NCBI GenBank assembly: GCA_900660155.1 | Contig: CABFPE010000564.1 | Coordinates: 262,254 to 326,253, forward strand | Direction of reading: 5' to 3' | Source of the DNA: Hofstenia miamia | Lineage: Eukaryota > Xenacoelomorpha > Acoela > Hofsteniidae | DNA length: 64,000 bases | Part shown: piece by piece, positions 33,839 to 46,120 of the stretch | Layout: the number at the start of each line of letters is the position of its first letter | Position numbering within the stretch: position 1 is the stretch's first letter | Position numbers and translations under genes: made by a program | Notes under the pieces: model-generated | The model's database searches: none | Told to the model about the DNA's origin: nothing | The model's input: the letters and a program-made list of their open reading frames with translations, nothing else

Positions 33839-34319
33839 CAGCAAAAAATTTTTTTGTCATTATAAATTTTTAGACCCATTAATCAAGTAATGTAATTAAA
33901 AATTTAAAGTTATATCGAAAACTTAAATTCTGATAACGCCTTTATGTGCTTAGATATGTATTAGAAATTGCGCGAACATACATTTATGCATGTCATAATG
34001 TGAATATAGCTTTAATATATAATATAATCTTAATATAACCTTAATTTTGATGACAAAATGATCTACTAACAAAATTAAATTTTTTTAACATTTTTGTTTT
34101 TTAGTTGAAATAATCAATAAAACATTTCTAGATATTTGCTAAGTGAAAATCTTGTCTATTGCGAAAACTATATTTAACATGAAGAAGTGTCTTAGCATCA
34201 TATGATGTTGTCTGATATCTTAGAAGCTTTATTTACAGAACTGGAAATAGGTCATTGTGGCTAATGCGATTCATTTGCAACTAATCTTTACTCTTTTTCA
34301 AAATATTAATACAAAAAGA

Positions 34320-35005
34320 CTTAAAATTCGATAACTTCTTCTCCTACAAATTAAAGAAGATGGCAGTGGAATAAAATATTTGTACCATTTGCGCCATGTA
34401 GGAAAATCGTCGCATGTAGAACTAATTCATTCATTTGTCTTAAGTCAATTTAATTACTGTGCATTTCTTTTTCAAAATCTCACATCGCAAAAACGTTCAT
34501 CATTAGCAAAAATGTTTAACTGGGCATTTAGAACACTTAATTATATTGAAAAACATGAATCCATAACGAAATTAAGATCATCATATAACATTTTGGCCTC
34601 GAATTACTTTATTCAGTATCAATCTTTATGTATGATTCACAAATTTATTCATGAATTAAGTTCATTAAGTTTTCTTAATAATTACATCAAAATCAATAAA
34701 AGAAATAAAACACTTTTTAGCATCAATAATCGTCAAGATTCATTTTCTTTTAAATGTTCAATCTCTTGGAATGATTTAAGTATTGATATAAAATGTGAGA
34801 AAAACTATAAACACTTCAAGAAAAAAATAAAAATTTTTTTATTAAATAGGCAAACATTACTGGGCATAGATAATAAACTCAATGCGTGGTCGAATTACTT
34901 TTAAAACTGCCCTTTAATTAATATTGCATACTTAAAATAGTTTTTTTCATGTGTTAGTTTATAGACTTTGCTTACATTTAAGCAATAAATTTGCTTTGAC
35001 TCATA
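34320..35005 (+). mobile_element. LINE 3' fragment, open frame
   Basis: A frame at 34380-34904 is open for 174 codons. It begins YHLRHVGKSSHVELIHSFVL and continues with FNWAFRTLNYIEKHESI. It ends with SISWNDLSIDIK and a basic KKKIKIFLLNRQ tail. It matches the C-terminal region of the LINE at 80-1510 in order and wording, and both share the 3' tail ending GCTTTGACTC. This copy is younger-looking, with the end of ORF2 uninterrupted, but 5' truncated as is usual for LINEs. Confidence 0.8.
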
Positions 35006-35009
35006 ATAT

Positions 35010-35940
35010 GGAATTTTGAGTGGTTCCTCGCCAACTTTTATTGTCAAACTAGATGAATAGTACACAATATTTTATTTAAAGAGGAATAACATGCTTTGTA
35101 AATTTACAGAATATCTTTAGTATTAATAATGTATTGTGACAAACCTATATAGAAGCAACAGGCAACATTCGCGGAAATCTATATGAGAAATTCTGCACAC
35201 CAAATTCGACGTTGCCAATGATCAGTATGCAAACTGTCACTGACAACAGTTATGCTATCACAGAAAAATCATTAAACTACTGAAACACTACATAAAAATT
35301 AACATAAATATCATATCAAATTATTCAAATTGCGTACAATATGATAGCATAATACCTAAATATTACTCACTACTGTCATATAGACGTGGTTAAAGAAGGC
35401 AGGACTAAAAAGAGAAATAGAAGCACTGACAAGCTGAGAAACAAATTTTTTCTGTGAAATTTGCTACTTAAAAATTTTAAAAGGAGCTGTGATATCTTTA
35501 AAATTTTTGTTGCTATAGCCTGCTAAAGTTAAGGTATAATATCTAAAGGCCAACCCGGGTTTTCAAAATATTTTTTTTAAAAAAATTATGACTTTGTGAA
35601 ATTTTTGTCTTGAAATTTCAAACAATTCTGATCAAATTTCAGATCATTAGTCCTGAAAAAAATTTTTCAAAAAAATTTTTTTTCAAATAAATGCTATAAA
35701 AAATTCAGGCTTATTAAAACTTTTAATTTTCAGATTCCATTGCCAATTTTTTGCTTGAGCTCTCTCCAAATATCATCAATGACAACAAAAAATTATTTTC
35801 CCGATAGAGGGCGCAATTTTGACATACTCAGACGTGTAAAATGCAAAATTTCATGGTGATAGCTGCAATATTGACAGAGCAATGGACAAAAGTGTGTTTT
35901 TCAAGAAATTTAGAGGAAGTATAGAAACCAACTAACGTTG
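35010..35940. other. Intergenic, nothing recognised
   Basis: AT-rich, with A- and T-run rich sequence at 35560-35700. No coding or RNA feature seen. Confidence 0.4.
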
Positions 35941-35944
35941 CTTA

Positions 35945-36480
35945 ATAATGGCAGCACAGGAGCAAGCAATGAGAACAAACTTAGTGAAGAAGCATAGACA
36001 GAAGAAAGGAATGAAGTGATAAGTGTAGGCTATGTAAGAAAGAGTGTGAGACTGTAGATCATCTGACCGCAGGGTGTGAGAAGTTGGCACAGAATGAGTA
36101 TAAGTTCAGGCATGACAAGGTGGGACGAATGGTGCACTGTAGTTTGAACAGGCAGCATGGGTTAGAAGCAGGAGACAAGTGGTATGAGCACAAGCCACAG
36201 AACGTCATAAAACATGAGAAGGTTAAGATACTGTGGGACTTCAACACACAGATGAGCAAAGTGATAGAAGCACGGAGGCCAGACATAGTAGTGGTAGACA
36301 AAGAGAAAAGATTAGGAACAGTGATAGACATAGCAGTACCAAAAGACAGAAATGTAGAAAGCAAGGAGATGCTTGGATGAGTTGGTTGTACCAAAATGGG
36401 GAGGAGCGGTAGCATTGTTAGGTACAGCTAGAGTCCTGAGGAAAGCTCTCAGACTCCCTGGGAACTGGTGAGTTCCCCGA
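35945..36480 (+). mobile_element. Fragment of a LINE with restriction-like endonuclease
   Basis: The plus strand shows MAAQEQAMRTNLVKKH, then a CCHC knuckle CRLCKKECETVDHLTAGCEK (36024-36083). Next come LAQNEYKFRHDKVGRMVH, KWYEHKPQNVIKHEKVKILW and ARRPDIVVVDKEKRLGTVID. The RPDIVVVD and VIDIAVP residues fit the P-D-x-x-D type nuclease core found at the C-terminus of R2/R4/Dong-like LINEs. After a gap the end reads ALLGTARVLRKALRLP, another block of that family. A frame change lies before the knuckle and a deletion of several dozen codons lies after DIAVP. Base composition is richer in G than the surroundings, suggesting a later insertion. Confidence 0.7.
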
Positions 36481-36499
36481 GCTGAGAGGGATACCAGCA

Positions 36500-37560
36500 T
36501 GAAGCTGTGAGAAGTAATGATTTTATACTGTCATCCAGTGTCATATCATATTTATTGCTACCCTAAGATAAATTGAAGCAGTGAGGTGGATTACCAATGT
36601 TCCAATGAATATCAAGAATTTGCACAAATAGATTACCATTTGTAGCCATCAAATTCATATGAATACCTGCGAAGAACTACTGAAATCAGCTTAAATTTAC
36701 GGGTGACTATAGAATTGATCCTATGTTAAAAAGTACTTTTGCATTCAATTCAATTCGCATGGAAATCGAGTGATGACGTAGGAAAATGAAACACAAGTGA
36801 ATAAGATTGACAACGTGATAACTTCAGTAAACAATAAAATAAAGTTACAACGGGTGAATAGTTGAATGCTTTGGAACGAATTAGATTTAGCGAAAACAGA
36901 TTAATTTCCTCATTATCAGAGAGATATTTTGAAGACAAGTTCAGAAATAAAAAACATGGTCATAATAAACAAACTGTCTTTAATGTCTTTAATCCAAGCA
37001 CGCATTTTTTTCAATTGCAACCCTTACTTTTGCTAGTAAGTGACTCAATATATATTAACTAATTTATTAATTCAAATTATTTCAATTAAGTCGATTTATT
37101 TCTGGAAGATTCTATTAATTAAATTATTGTTGCCAATTATTGATGTAAGCTTAATATCATTTATTAGTTTGTTGCAGAGTATAAAAAATTCAGTAGTTTT
37201 ATACCTCTTACATCAATTGAATTACATTATTATAATTGTATTATGTCGTATTAAAACTGTTTGATGTGCTGCTCGGGTTCTAATGTTAAAAGAATGATTT
37301 ATTTTATTAAAGCTATAAGATTCTATTGGATATTCTTGTCTCTTAACTTTTATAATATGCGTAAGGAGTTCGAAAAATGACATTTCATAAATAGTCATCA
37401 TATTTGCTTCTATGAATAACTGTTTAGTTGTCTAATTTTTAAAGTTTATGATCCTAATTATCTTTTTTGAATTTTGAAAATAGGCAATGTGTTGCATGAG
37501 GTACCACCATAGATTAAAATAACATACTGAATTATTGGCAGTATTTATACTTTATAAAAG
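36500..37560. other. Intergenic, nothing recognised
   Basis: AT-rich. The short frames at 36750-37264 carry no motif. Confidence 0.4.
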
Positions 37561-37569
37561 TGTAGTGTA

Positions 37570-38215
37570 ATATGTTGAAGAACGAAGAGTCACATTTTCA
37601 TGAAAATACCACATAGTTTAGAGACATATTTACAAATAAAAAATGTATGCTCTGCAAAACGTAATGCTTTATCTATCCCAAAATATTTGTAAGAATCATT
37701 TATGTTAAGCTCAGTTTCCGCTATTTGCAGCTTAGGTATTTGTTCAATAAAATTTATCTGAGTGGTTTTATTGCAATTTAAAGAAAGATTGACAGAGTCA
37801 ATCTCGTAGAACATTTTCAAATAAATTAAAAAAAATTCCATATTTATATGAATTATTTAATAACTTATGATCTATTGTATTGTAAGATTTTCTTAGGTCA
37901 ATGAATATGCAAGCAGAATATAATTTATTGTCAGTGAAATTTCTAATATTTTTAATTATTTTGATTAAAGCTAAAATTGTGTTATAGTGAGGTCGAAAAC
38001 CAAAATGATTTGGATTTATTAAATTGTACTTATTTATAAACTTAAATACTTCATATACACAAGTATTTCAAAAAAATTACTAAAAATTGGCAATAGTGAG
38101 ATTGATCTGTAATTGGAGGGATCGTTTGTAATGACAAAAAAATCCTACAAAAAGTTTTACTCGATGTCCGATTTATCTGCTCTTCGTTGAAGAGTAATAT
38201 CAATATGTGCGATTA
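37570..38215 (-). mobile_element. LINE reverse transcriptase fragment
   Basis: On the minus strand it reads NYRSISLLPIFSNFFE (about 38140), NPNHFGFRPHYNT (about 38020), ACIFIDLRKSYNTIDHKLL (about 37900), then NKLSLNCNKTTQINF-like residues and YKYFGI near 37680. These are RT fingers, palm and the connection before the thumb. The Y-x-D-D box is deleted between 37860 and 37820. Several frame changes. Family CR1/Jockey-like by style. Confidence 0.72.
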
Positions 38216-38320
38216 TATTATAAATAATATACAAAACTAATATTAAGGTTTCTTTATGGTATGCTGATAACTAAATTTAATCCCGACGTCATTGATTAGC
38301 AACGAGTCAAGTAATGTCAT

Positions 38321-38521
38321 TAGGGATTTGGTAAAATTTAAAAAGTTTGATTTGGTAATTTTGGGAATTTCAAACATGAAATTTTATTATTATATTGATT
38401 AAAAATTTGGGGAACTTCCAAACTTTTCCAAATTTTTAATCGATATTAAACAATTTTAAGTTTTCAAGTTTCAAGGTCTTCAAATTCCGAAATTACCAAA
38501 CCAAACTTTCCCAAATCCCTA
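38321..38521. mobile_element. Foldback MITE, 201 bp
   Basis: The left end TAGGGATTTGGTAAAATTT and the reverse complement of the right end, TAGGGATTTGGGAAAGTTTG, are inverted repeats that extend about 50 bp (with GATTTGGTAATTTTGGGAAT against GGTTTGGTAATTTCGGAATT). A second, inner palindrome (AAAATTTGGGGAACTT against AACTTTTCCAAATTTTT) lies in the centre. The outer TA may be the target duplication of a Tc1/mariner-type MITE. Confidence 0.75.
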
Positions 38522-38529
38522 ATCTATAC

Positions 38530-39080
38530 ACCCGCATTTCAACAGTTAGATGAAGGGGTTAAGCCTTTTGAAGAAACTATTTCCTATCATATGACGTCAT
38601 TTCCACTGGCCACATAAAGTGCAGAAACGCCCCTATTAAATTTACTTTCTCTCCCGCTTTAGTACACGAACGAGGGTTGAGGACTTTGGAATTATAATAG
38701 CACACAAGGAACAACGCTAGATAAAAAAATAATTGTGAATCTTCAATATTAAATATAATGTAACGAATCCTAACCTTTGATAAAACTAAAATTCAATTTG
38801 CATATAATTTCATCAATTTCCATGCACATGAATACGAAACTAAATAAATTTAAATATAACAAATGTATAAAAATACATTGGGAGTAATTCGAACAAAACA
38901 AACATTCATTCAGTTATTAACTGCTTTTACTGTGTTAGATTACGTCTACTATACGTTTATCAAAAAACATTTTCGAATTTTTCAAATAACTAATGTCGAA
39001 GTATTTGACAAAAATACGTTGCCAGGATATTTAATGGGACATCAGGTTTAAAATGTTCTAATAAACGAAAAAAAATTCTA
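38530..39080. other. Region upstream of the CFAP92-like gene
   Basis: AT-rich. It presumably holds the promoter and 5' untranslated region of the gene starting at 39087, but no defined element can be pointed to. Confidence 0.3.
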
Positions 39081-39086
39081 TTTATT

Positions 39087-39210
39087 ATGTCTGCGAGAGA
39101 ATCACATTCACAATTCTCTACAAGGCATTCGAGTGGATCATATCAGAGTAAATCACCTGTTAAACGGTCGTTGAGTCGATCTAGTGGCTTGGATGAATTT
39201 GGAGCAGCTG
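39087..39210 (+). CDS. CFAP92: CFAP92-like exon 1
   Basis: ATG, then MSARESHSQFSTRHSSGSYQ. Donor GTAAGG, phase 1. Chosen as the start because it joins the next exon in phase and the frame is not open further upstream. Confidence 0.72.
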
Positions 39211-42200
39211 GTAAGGAAGGTATATATTAATATATTCGGATCAATAAAATTCGTACTTTTTCGAAATATGCTTTGCTATTATGAAATTGGATGCATTGAA
39301 GTTCTTCCGAAAACAGAAAGAAATAATCATCAAATAAATAAATATCCATCTCAGAATGTCTATATGTCTAAACTTTTTTTGATCGTAATAATAGTGTGAT
39401 TGGGTGTTAGCTAAAGTGGGCTAAATTACAGTGGTTTAAAAACTAAAAATGCGATAGTTTTTAATCAGGAAATTATAAATCAACACAATTTAGAAAAACT
39501 AAATAGTGTGCTTCTACATGTGGAATTGATATTTCTATTTAAATAAATGACTTACATGTATATGTTTTTTTTGTTAACTGTGTTGATTGGGGGATTTTTA
39601 TAGATAATTTGTCCCTATTAAAAGATAGAGATGTTAATATAGATTACAAACACAAAAATAGATGTATATTGCAATTCTTCAATAACTCAAAATCTATAAA
39701 TATGAATATTGCACGTTTAATAATTTTTGGTCCACTTTAGCTTTAGCCGACTTTTCAGCAAACCGTGTGATTGTTTTCATTACACAATTATTTAAATTTA
39801 TTTGGCATATGGTTATTTTGTTTTGCTATGATCTATAAATTTGTTCATTAAAATTCTAGCTTGTTACTATGTGTAATTCTACATCGTGAATTGTGCTTTG
39901 CCCAGTAATCTTCTTGCTATAATGTAGCAGATTAGAGCTCTTACCACTTCTTGACTAATAATAAGAATGACAATTTCAGTCAATTTTAGACAAATATTTT
40001 TTCCTTATACGTGGTTCGTTCAATAATGCCTCGGACTAACTAAGAAAGAAACATGATAATTCAATATAAGCAATTCCTTTTGAAAACTGCCCCTATAATA
40101 ATAATAATAATAGTGAATTCGAACCGTACAAACGGTCATAACAAAAATTATAACATAACAAAGGGATTGTTCGAATTTCAAATAAGTTTAACAGGATCCC
40201 ACGTCTCGGGGTAGGAATGTTATCGAAACTTAGACACAGCTTCAATGAAGAACTCTCGAGTGTGTTTTTTAAACAGATTCTTCGGTTGCCAAAAGTCCAG
40301 GGGCAAACGCATAAACGGGTTCGCAAGCCTAACAGCGCGAGTTTAGAAATTGTGACCACTGGTCTTTCTTCGTGTAGCCTTTGCGCGAAACTTCATAAAT
40401 TTTGCTGAGCGATGTGCAATCGGTGGGTGATCAAATTCAAAAATCGTTCCTATGGCATTAGGTACATCAACTAGGATTGTGTTTAACATGCATAAGTCAT
40501 TTTAGGCCTTTTGAAATGGCAATGGGAGGAGATTGCCACTGGAAAGACACATGGCATAGACTTCATCCGATACAAAATCTCTACCAAATATCCATTTCAG
40601 AGCTCTCCTTTGTATGTTTTCCATCAATTTTAGCTGACACAAGCTTGCTGACCAGACTGGATTGGCATACATCAGAATAGAGAGAATCATTGTCTTGTAG
40701 AGAGTCAACTTCACTTTGAAGCCGGCTGAAAACGGGATTTTTCTCCTCAGAAGGTTCAACTGGCGGGAGGATTTTTTGATTTGGTGGTTGATGTGGGCAG
40801 ACCAGGACATATTGTACGAAAATGTTACCCCAAGTTCTTTAACGATGTCTTTAGAGGTAATCACGTCACCACCAGCGGAAATTATGCACTCTGGAGGCTT
40901 GACATACTTGTAGACGATAAAGTCAAACTTGTCTGTGTTGAATTTCAGTTTATTTTCAACAGCCCAGAACATAGCTTGGTCGGTTTCTCGCTGCACCTGT
41001 GGTAATTCCGAGTAAGTGGCACAGATCTTCGTGTCATCTACAGACAAAAACGAGGGAAGATTGAGTGATAGCGGCAGATCATCCATGTAAACCAGGAAGA
41101 GCATTATAAGAAAAACGGAACCTTGCGGGCCCCCACTTATTTGTTTAAGTGCATAAATTAAATTAATGTTGTTGGCTGCAGTTTATGTATAATACGCGCA
41201 CATTTAATTTTTGTCACATAGGGAGAAGATAGAATACGGAATTGTGATGAAAGTCTATATCGAATTTGCAATTGCTTAAATGAGCATGGTGATGCCTTTA
41301 TATATAATATTTTTTCTGAGGACGAGACATATCTTTCATTACACTTACCTCTTACATAAAGAAGAGAACAAACCTCTTTTGAAGATAAAAAGTAGCACCT
41401 AACATCAAAAACAAATGATGTTTTCAGTGTTTTGGGATAAAGGTGGAGTCAGTCACTTAAACTTCTTGTTAATGCACAAACGATAAATAGTCAATACTAT
41501 GCCAAATTGGTTGAGGAATACCGTAAGAAGAAACAGAAATCAAGAACTGTTCCAATTTGGCTCCTTGTTTGTAGTAATCCCATCCATGCAAATAATATTA
41601 AACAATTTCACCAAAACCGAGTGGTCTTAAACTTCTAAAACATCCAACATACGGCAGCGATTACTTTTTATTCAAGTACATGAAGAAAGCACTACTTGGA
41701 CATCATCTTGAAACATCACATGCAATTCGTTTTGCCCAGCTCCCTGGCAAATGTTTGGCTTATGCATTTCAAGAATTGGTTATTTGATGGAATAAGCTGA
41801 TTGCTGCCAATGGTACTTATATTAAAAAATAATTACATAAGTTTTTCGAACTAGTATTTAATGCAGTTCAATAAAAATTGTTTTAGTTTTTTGTCCTTCT
41901 TAGTTAGTCCGATGCATTATTGAAATAACGACGTATATTTTCACATTAATTCATGTAGATGTGTATCCTTCATGAAATGAAAAAAGCAAAAGTAACACCT
42001 ATATATAGACTAATGTCATTGATTGTCTGTATTCAAGCGATTCTTAAAAGTACATGTTTGTATCTAAAAATAAACAAATACAATTCAATTTGGATTTAGA
42101 CCTAACAATAATACAACATCAACATTGGGAAAATCAATTGAAGATGTTAGAAAAAGGTGAACAGTTTTTCACTGCGTGTGTATTTGACACCATTGATCAT

Positions 42201-45200
42201 AAACTCTTGGTACTGAAGAAGGAAGAGTATGATCTCAGGGTTTAAGTATGTCATATGCTCGAAAACTGCATAAACATACATATTTGTGAATTCAACATCT
42301 GAGCTAGAGAAGGTGACGTGAGGTGTACCGTATGGGGCATTTAAGCAAGCTCGCTGCAAATTTTTTAAGTGGATCCACGTATTTATTTGCGGTCTTAAAC
42401 TTCTTCAGACATTTGGACGCCCTTCTTTTTCTTCAAATATCTGTGACAACAACAAAGAATTTATTCACGCTTACGTTTAAAAACAAAGTACCTTAACAAA
42501 ACTATAAGTATTAATAAAAACAGAAAGGGCATTTACAATATAAGAGAAGAAATCGGATTATCAAAATTAAAGTGGGGAACAAAAGAGGACCATATTAACG
42601 AGTAGAAAGATGATTTAAGCTTAGAAGAAAAAGTCTACGTGATGAGCAGTAATCAGGTAGTTAGCAAACTAGATGTTGTTGAAATCTATACATATCTAGG
42701 TATAATGATGAATAGGCATTTAATATTTTCAAATTATAATCTTGTACAACAAACATCTAAATATTGTGGTATATTAATGTTATTAAGGCATATTATTCAA
42801 TAATCAATAATTTTGATAGCAGTACAAAATTGAATTTGGCAAACCGTGCAGTGATGTTGCCAAAAAATATCCCAGCACAAAGCCCCGAATTGGCATCATT
42901 GTCTGCAGTCAAGCAATTCGTGTGTTGGATAGGCCATACTTAATACAAAAACATTTATTAGTATTCAGTGCGTCTGAAATATTATCTTGTGGTTTTTATT
43001 GTTTGTTTAAATATATCAATAATGGTTCTAATCTAAGAATTATATACAGGCTGTCACAAAAAAGCGATCAACAATTAATCATCAACAGAAATATTTTATT
43101 ACCACATCAAACGAAAAGTCACTAATCACAAATGTTGCACTGACTAACAGAAAGTTCATATTCAAACCGATTTGAAGTGGCCACCACTCAACTCCTCTAG
43201 TGACATTCGATCTCATTCTTTACGAATTGTCTGCTTCAGTAATTCGAGACTGTTATGAGGCTTTGAGCAAACCATGACATCAAACATTAAGCAGATCTGT
43301 AGTCCTGGATAGTCCTTGCCCGAAGGGCAGGGCGAATCTTTGTTGATTTTGGCCCCTCTTTCTACGAAGACAAGCAAATCCCGCCCCATACTATCACCGA
43401 TTGTAATTTCTGACAGTGTTAAATGACTGACGACGTCATTCTGACGTTTGTAGGCTTGCTCTACGGAAAACAATTTCTCATCAGAAAAAATGAAGTTTTC
43501 CTGTGGCATGCTGGAGCAGTTGGTGTTTTACTTCCTTGTTTTCTTCCGTTAGAAGGCTTGAACATTAGCAAATTTTTGTCTATTCGGTTGATTCCAGTTT
43601 CACTTGTAATTTTTCGCATCGATGCCCTTGGATTTCATGCAACTCGCTTTTTGATGACCTGTCGGGTTTTGGCCGTGTTAACAGAGCGTCTTCTTCATTT
43701 CACTGGACGCTCTCCGTTGTGGCCAAGCCTCCTTGAATCGTTTTGCACGGCTTCTTGTGCAACAAAGAGTGTTCTATATATTTCATAGTTGCGAAATCCT
43801 CACTGATGCAGCACAATAATAGTAGCAGCTCGGATGTGTATCATGATTGAAAGTGACTGAGCATTGGAGAGCATCTACTGAACAGACTGACATGTACTCG
43901 TCAACACTGTCAATCTCTAGTACAATTGTCAGTCTTAAATATTCATCTAGTTAAAAAATGTATATTTCTACTTTTCAGTCTTAAATGAATTTCTACCAGT
44001 ACAGAATTAATTAATATACTTAAAACAATTATTCGCTCAAGAATAGAATACGCCTGTCCTGTGTATGTAAGCTTATCAAAATACTATCAATTTTCTACAA
44101 CGAATACAACATAGAGCACTGATCATTATTGTTTCTGAAATCAAATTACCATGTTTAAAAGAAGGAAGACAGAAGTCATCAGTAAAGCAGGCACATTCAG
44201 ATACTAATCGTCTTCTACATTTTCATGAATCAAAATGAAAAATGCGTAAATTTCTATTGACATTTCTATATTTGTAAAATTATTGTTTTATAAATATATG
44301 AAATTAAACTTTGAATTGCCTGCGCCTAAGGGATACTGTTTCTTACGATTAATTACAAATATCAGGATTTTTAATTTCAATGGTTTAAATTCTATTGATT
44401 TTGTAAATATCATTGAAGATTTAACTTTCGTTTGAACAATGTCGTCCTTCTTTATTTATTTGATTTTTTCTTTTAGACAATACAAATAATTCCGGAGTAG
44501 GGAATGCGCCATCATCTTCACGTGCAGCTGCACATACAGAAAAGAATGACATGGATACATTGCCTCCTTTAGCCTCTATCAACAGCCCAGTAATTAATAT
44601 TAAAAGAAGACGACCTTTAAAAAAGAATCTGGATTCCACTGCACATGAAGTAAAATTCACAATTTCCATATCACTATCAGTTCCAACAGGTTTTTATTTA
44701 ATGTCATATTTTTATAAATATAGATTTTTGTTGATTAAGCGTTTTTCCCATAACAAAAGAAATTTTCATACTTCTCCAATTTATTTAAAATTGGGAGACT
44801 GGTATTTTATCTAGAACTAATAATTTTTGTTTTTCAAAGTGAAAACTCCTGTTGATAAGGTTGACCGATTGAATCGTACCGTTTCGGCAACACCTGTTCA
44901 ATCCGAAAACAGTAAGGCCGCAGGTAATCTAAGAAGAAATTTTAATGCATGGATTTCTTTCAGATTTCTTATTTTAGTTTATCTTTCAACTTTATTGCTT
45001 GTGTGTTTTGTTCTTAGTTTGTTATTTATATGAATATGGCATTTTGTCTAACCTATTTTTTTTGGTAAAGATGAAGCAGATCAGCTACCTCAAGAGGAAG
45101 ATGATCTTCAGCCCAAAAAGAAAAAGGGTTCGGACTTTCCGAAACCTCTCCAATATTATAGGTTTGCATACCATTTACTTCCTGACGATGAAGACCCTAC

Positions 45201-46082
45201 CGTTTGTGATGTCGTTATTTTTCCTAACGCTGCTAAGTTATATGGAAAAGGCGGAGAAAATACAGTTTTGAAAACATGGAAAAGCGATGGGAGAACATGG
45301 TTTGCTTTTCAACATGTGTAAGTTTTCATTATTTAAACAATTATGCAGTTTAGTAACCATCACATTACTTTTATTAATGACACCAAATATATTCCTGTTA
45401 ATCAATTTCTTAGTTACCAACATTAATATCAAATGTCTATTCATAGGACATATTCGGCAATTTTTTCAGAGCGCATCTTTTCTAAAATTTATTTTATTAC
45501 TATACCTAAATCCAAATGCAATGAGGAAATTATTTAATAAACTATTCAGATAAATTTATCAATTGTTGGTTGGATTATCTTTTCTCAATACGCATTAAAA
45601 TTTAACTAAATTATTCTTCATGGTTTTAAAAAAATTGTGGGATTAACGCGACAATTTGACAATGTTGAATCCTCAATTTTGTATGAATTGATAGAAAGGC
45701 ATTGCTAACATTTTTCTTTATCATTGCAAGCAATCAATATTAATTTTTAACAAAAATGTAATTTTAGCCATAGAATTACTGTTACGAAGGCAATTTTGGA
45801 AAAACTTTTTCACCATGAAATTGTTTTACGGATTTGGAATACCAAGGATAAGGTGTCCACTACCACACGATTTGACAGACCCAAGCCTTTCAGATTACCA
45901 GTAGCAAAAGTCGGTGAAAATCCTGAAGATGTTGGTGGCGTGAGACCACTGGTTATGCTTCAGTCAAAAAACTTTATGCAACTTCAGCCAAAGCGTTATT
46001 TTCAGCAACGAGAAGATTTTTACTTTTCCAAAAGAGGTGACTAAGTTTCTTAAAATTTGTTATCAGTTTAGTATTTGCAATG

Positions 46083-46120
<38 letters not shown>

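Noticed and set aside
36059-36415. Minus-strand 118-codon frame
   Set aside because: Antisense of the nuclease-bearing LINE fragment.
43423-43788. Plus-strand 121-codon frame
   Set aside because: It is the antisense shadow of the maT-like transposase on the minus strand.
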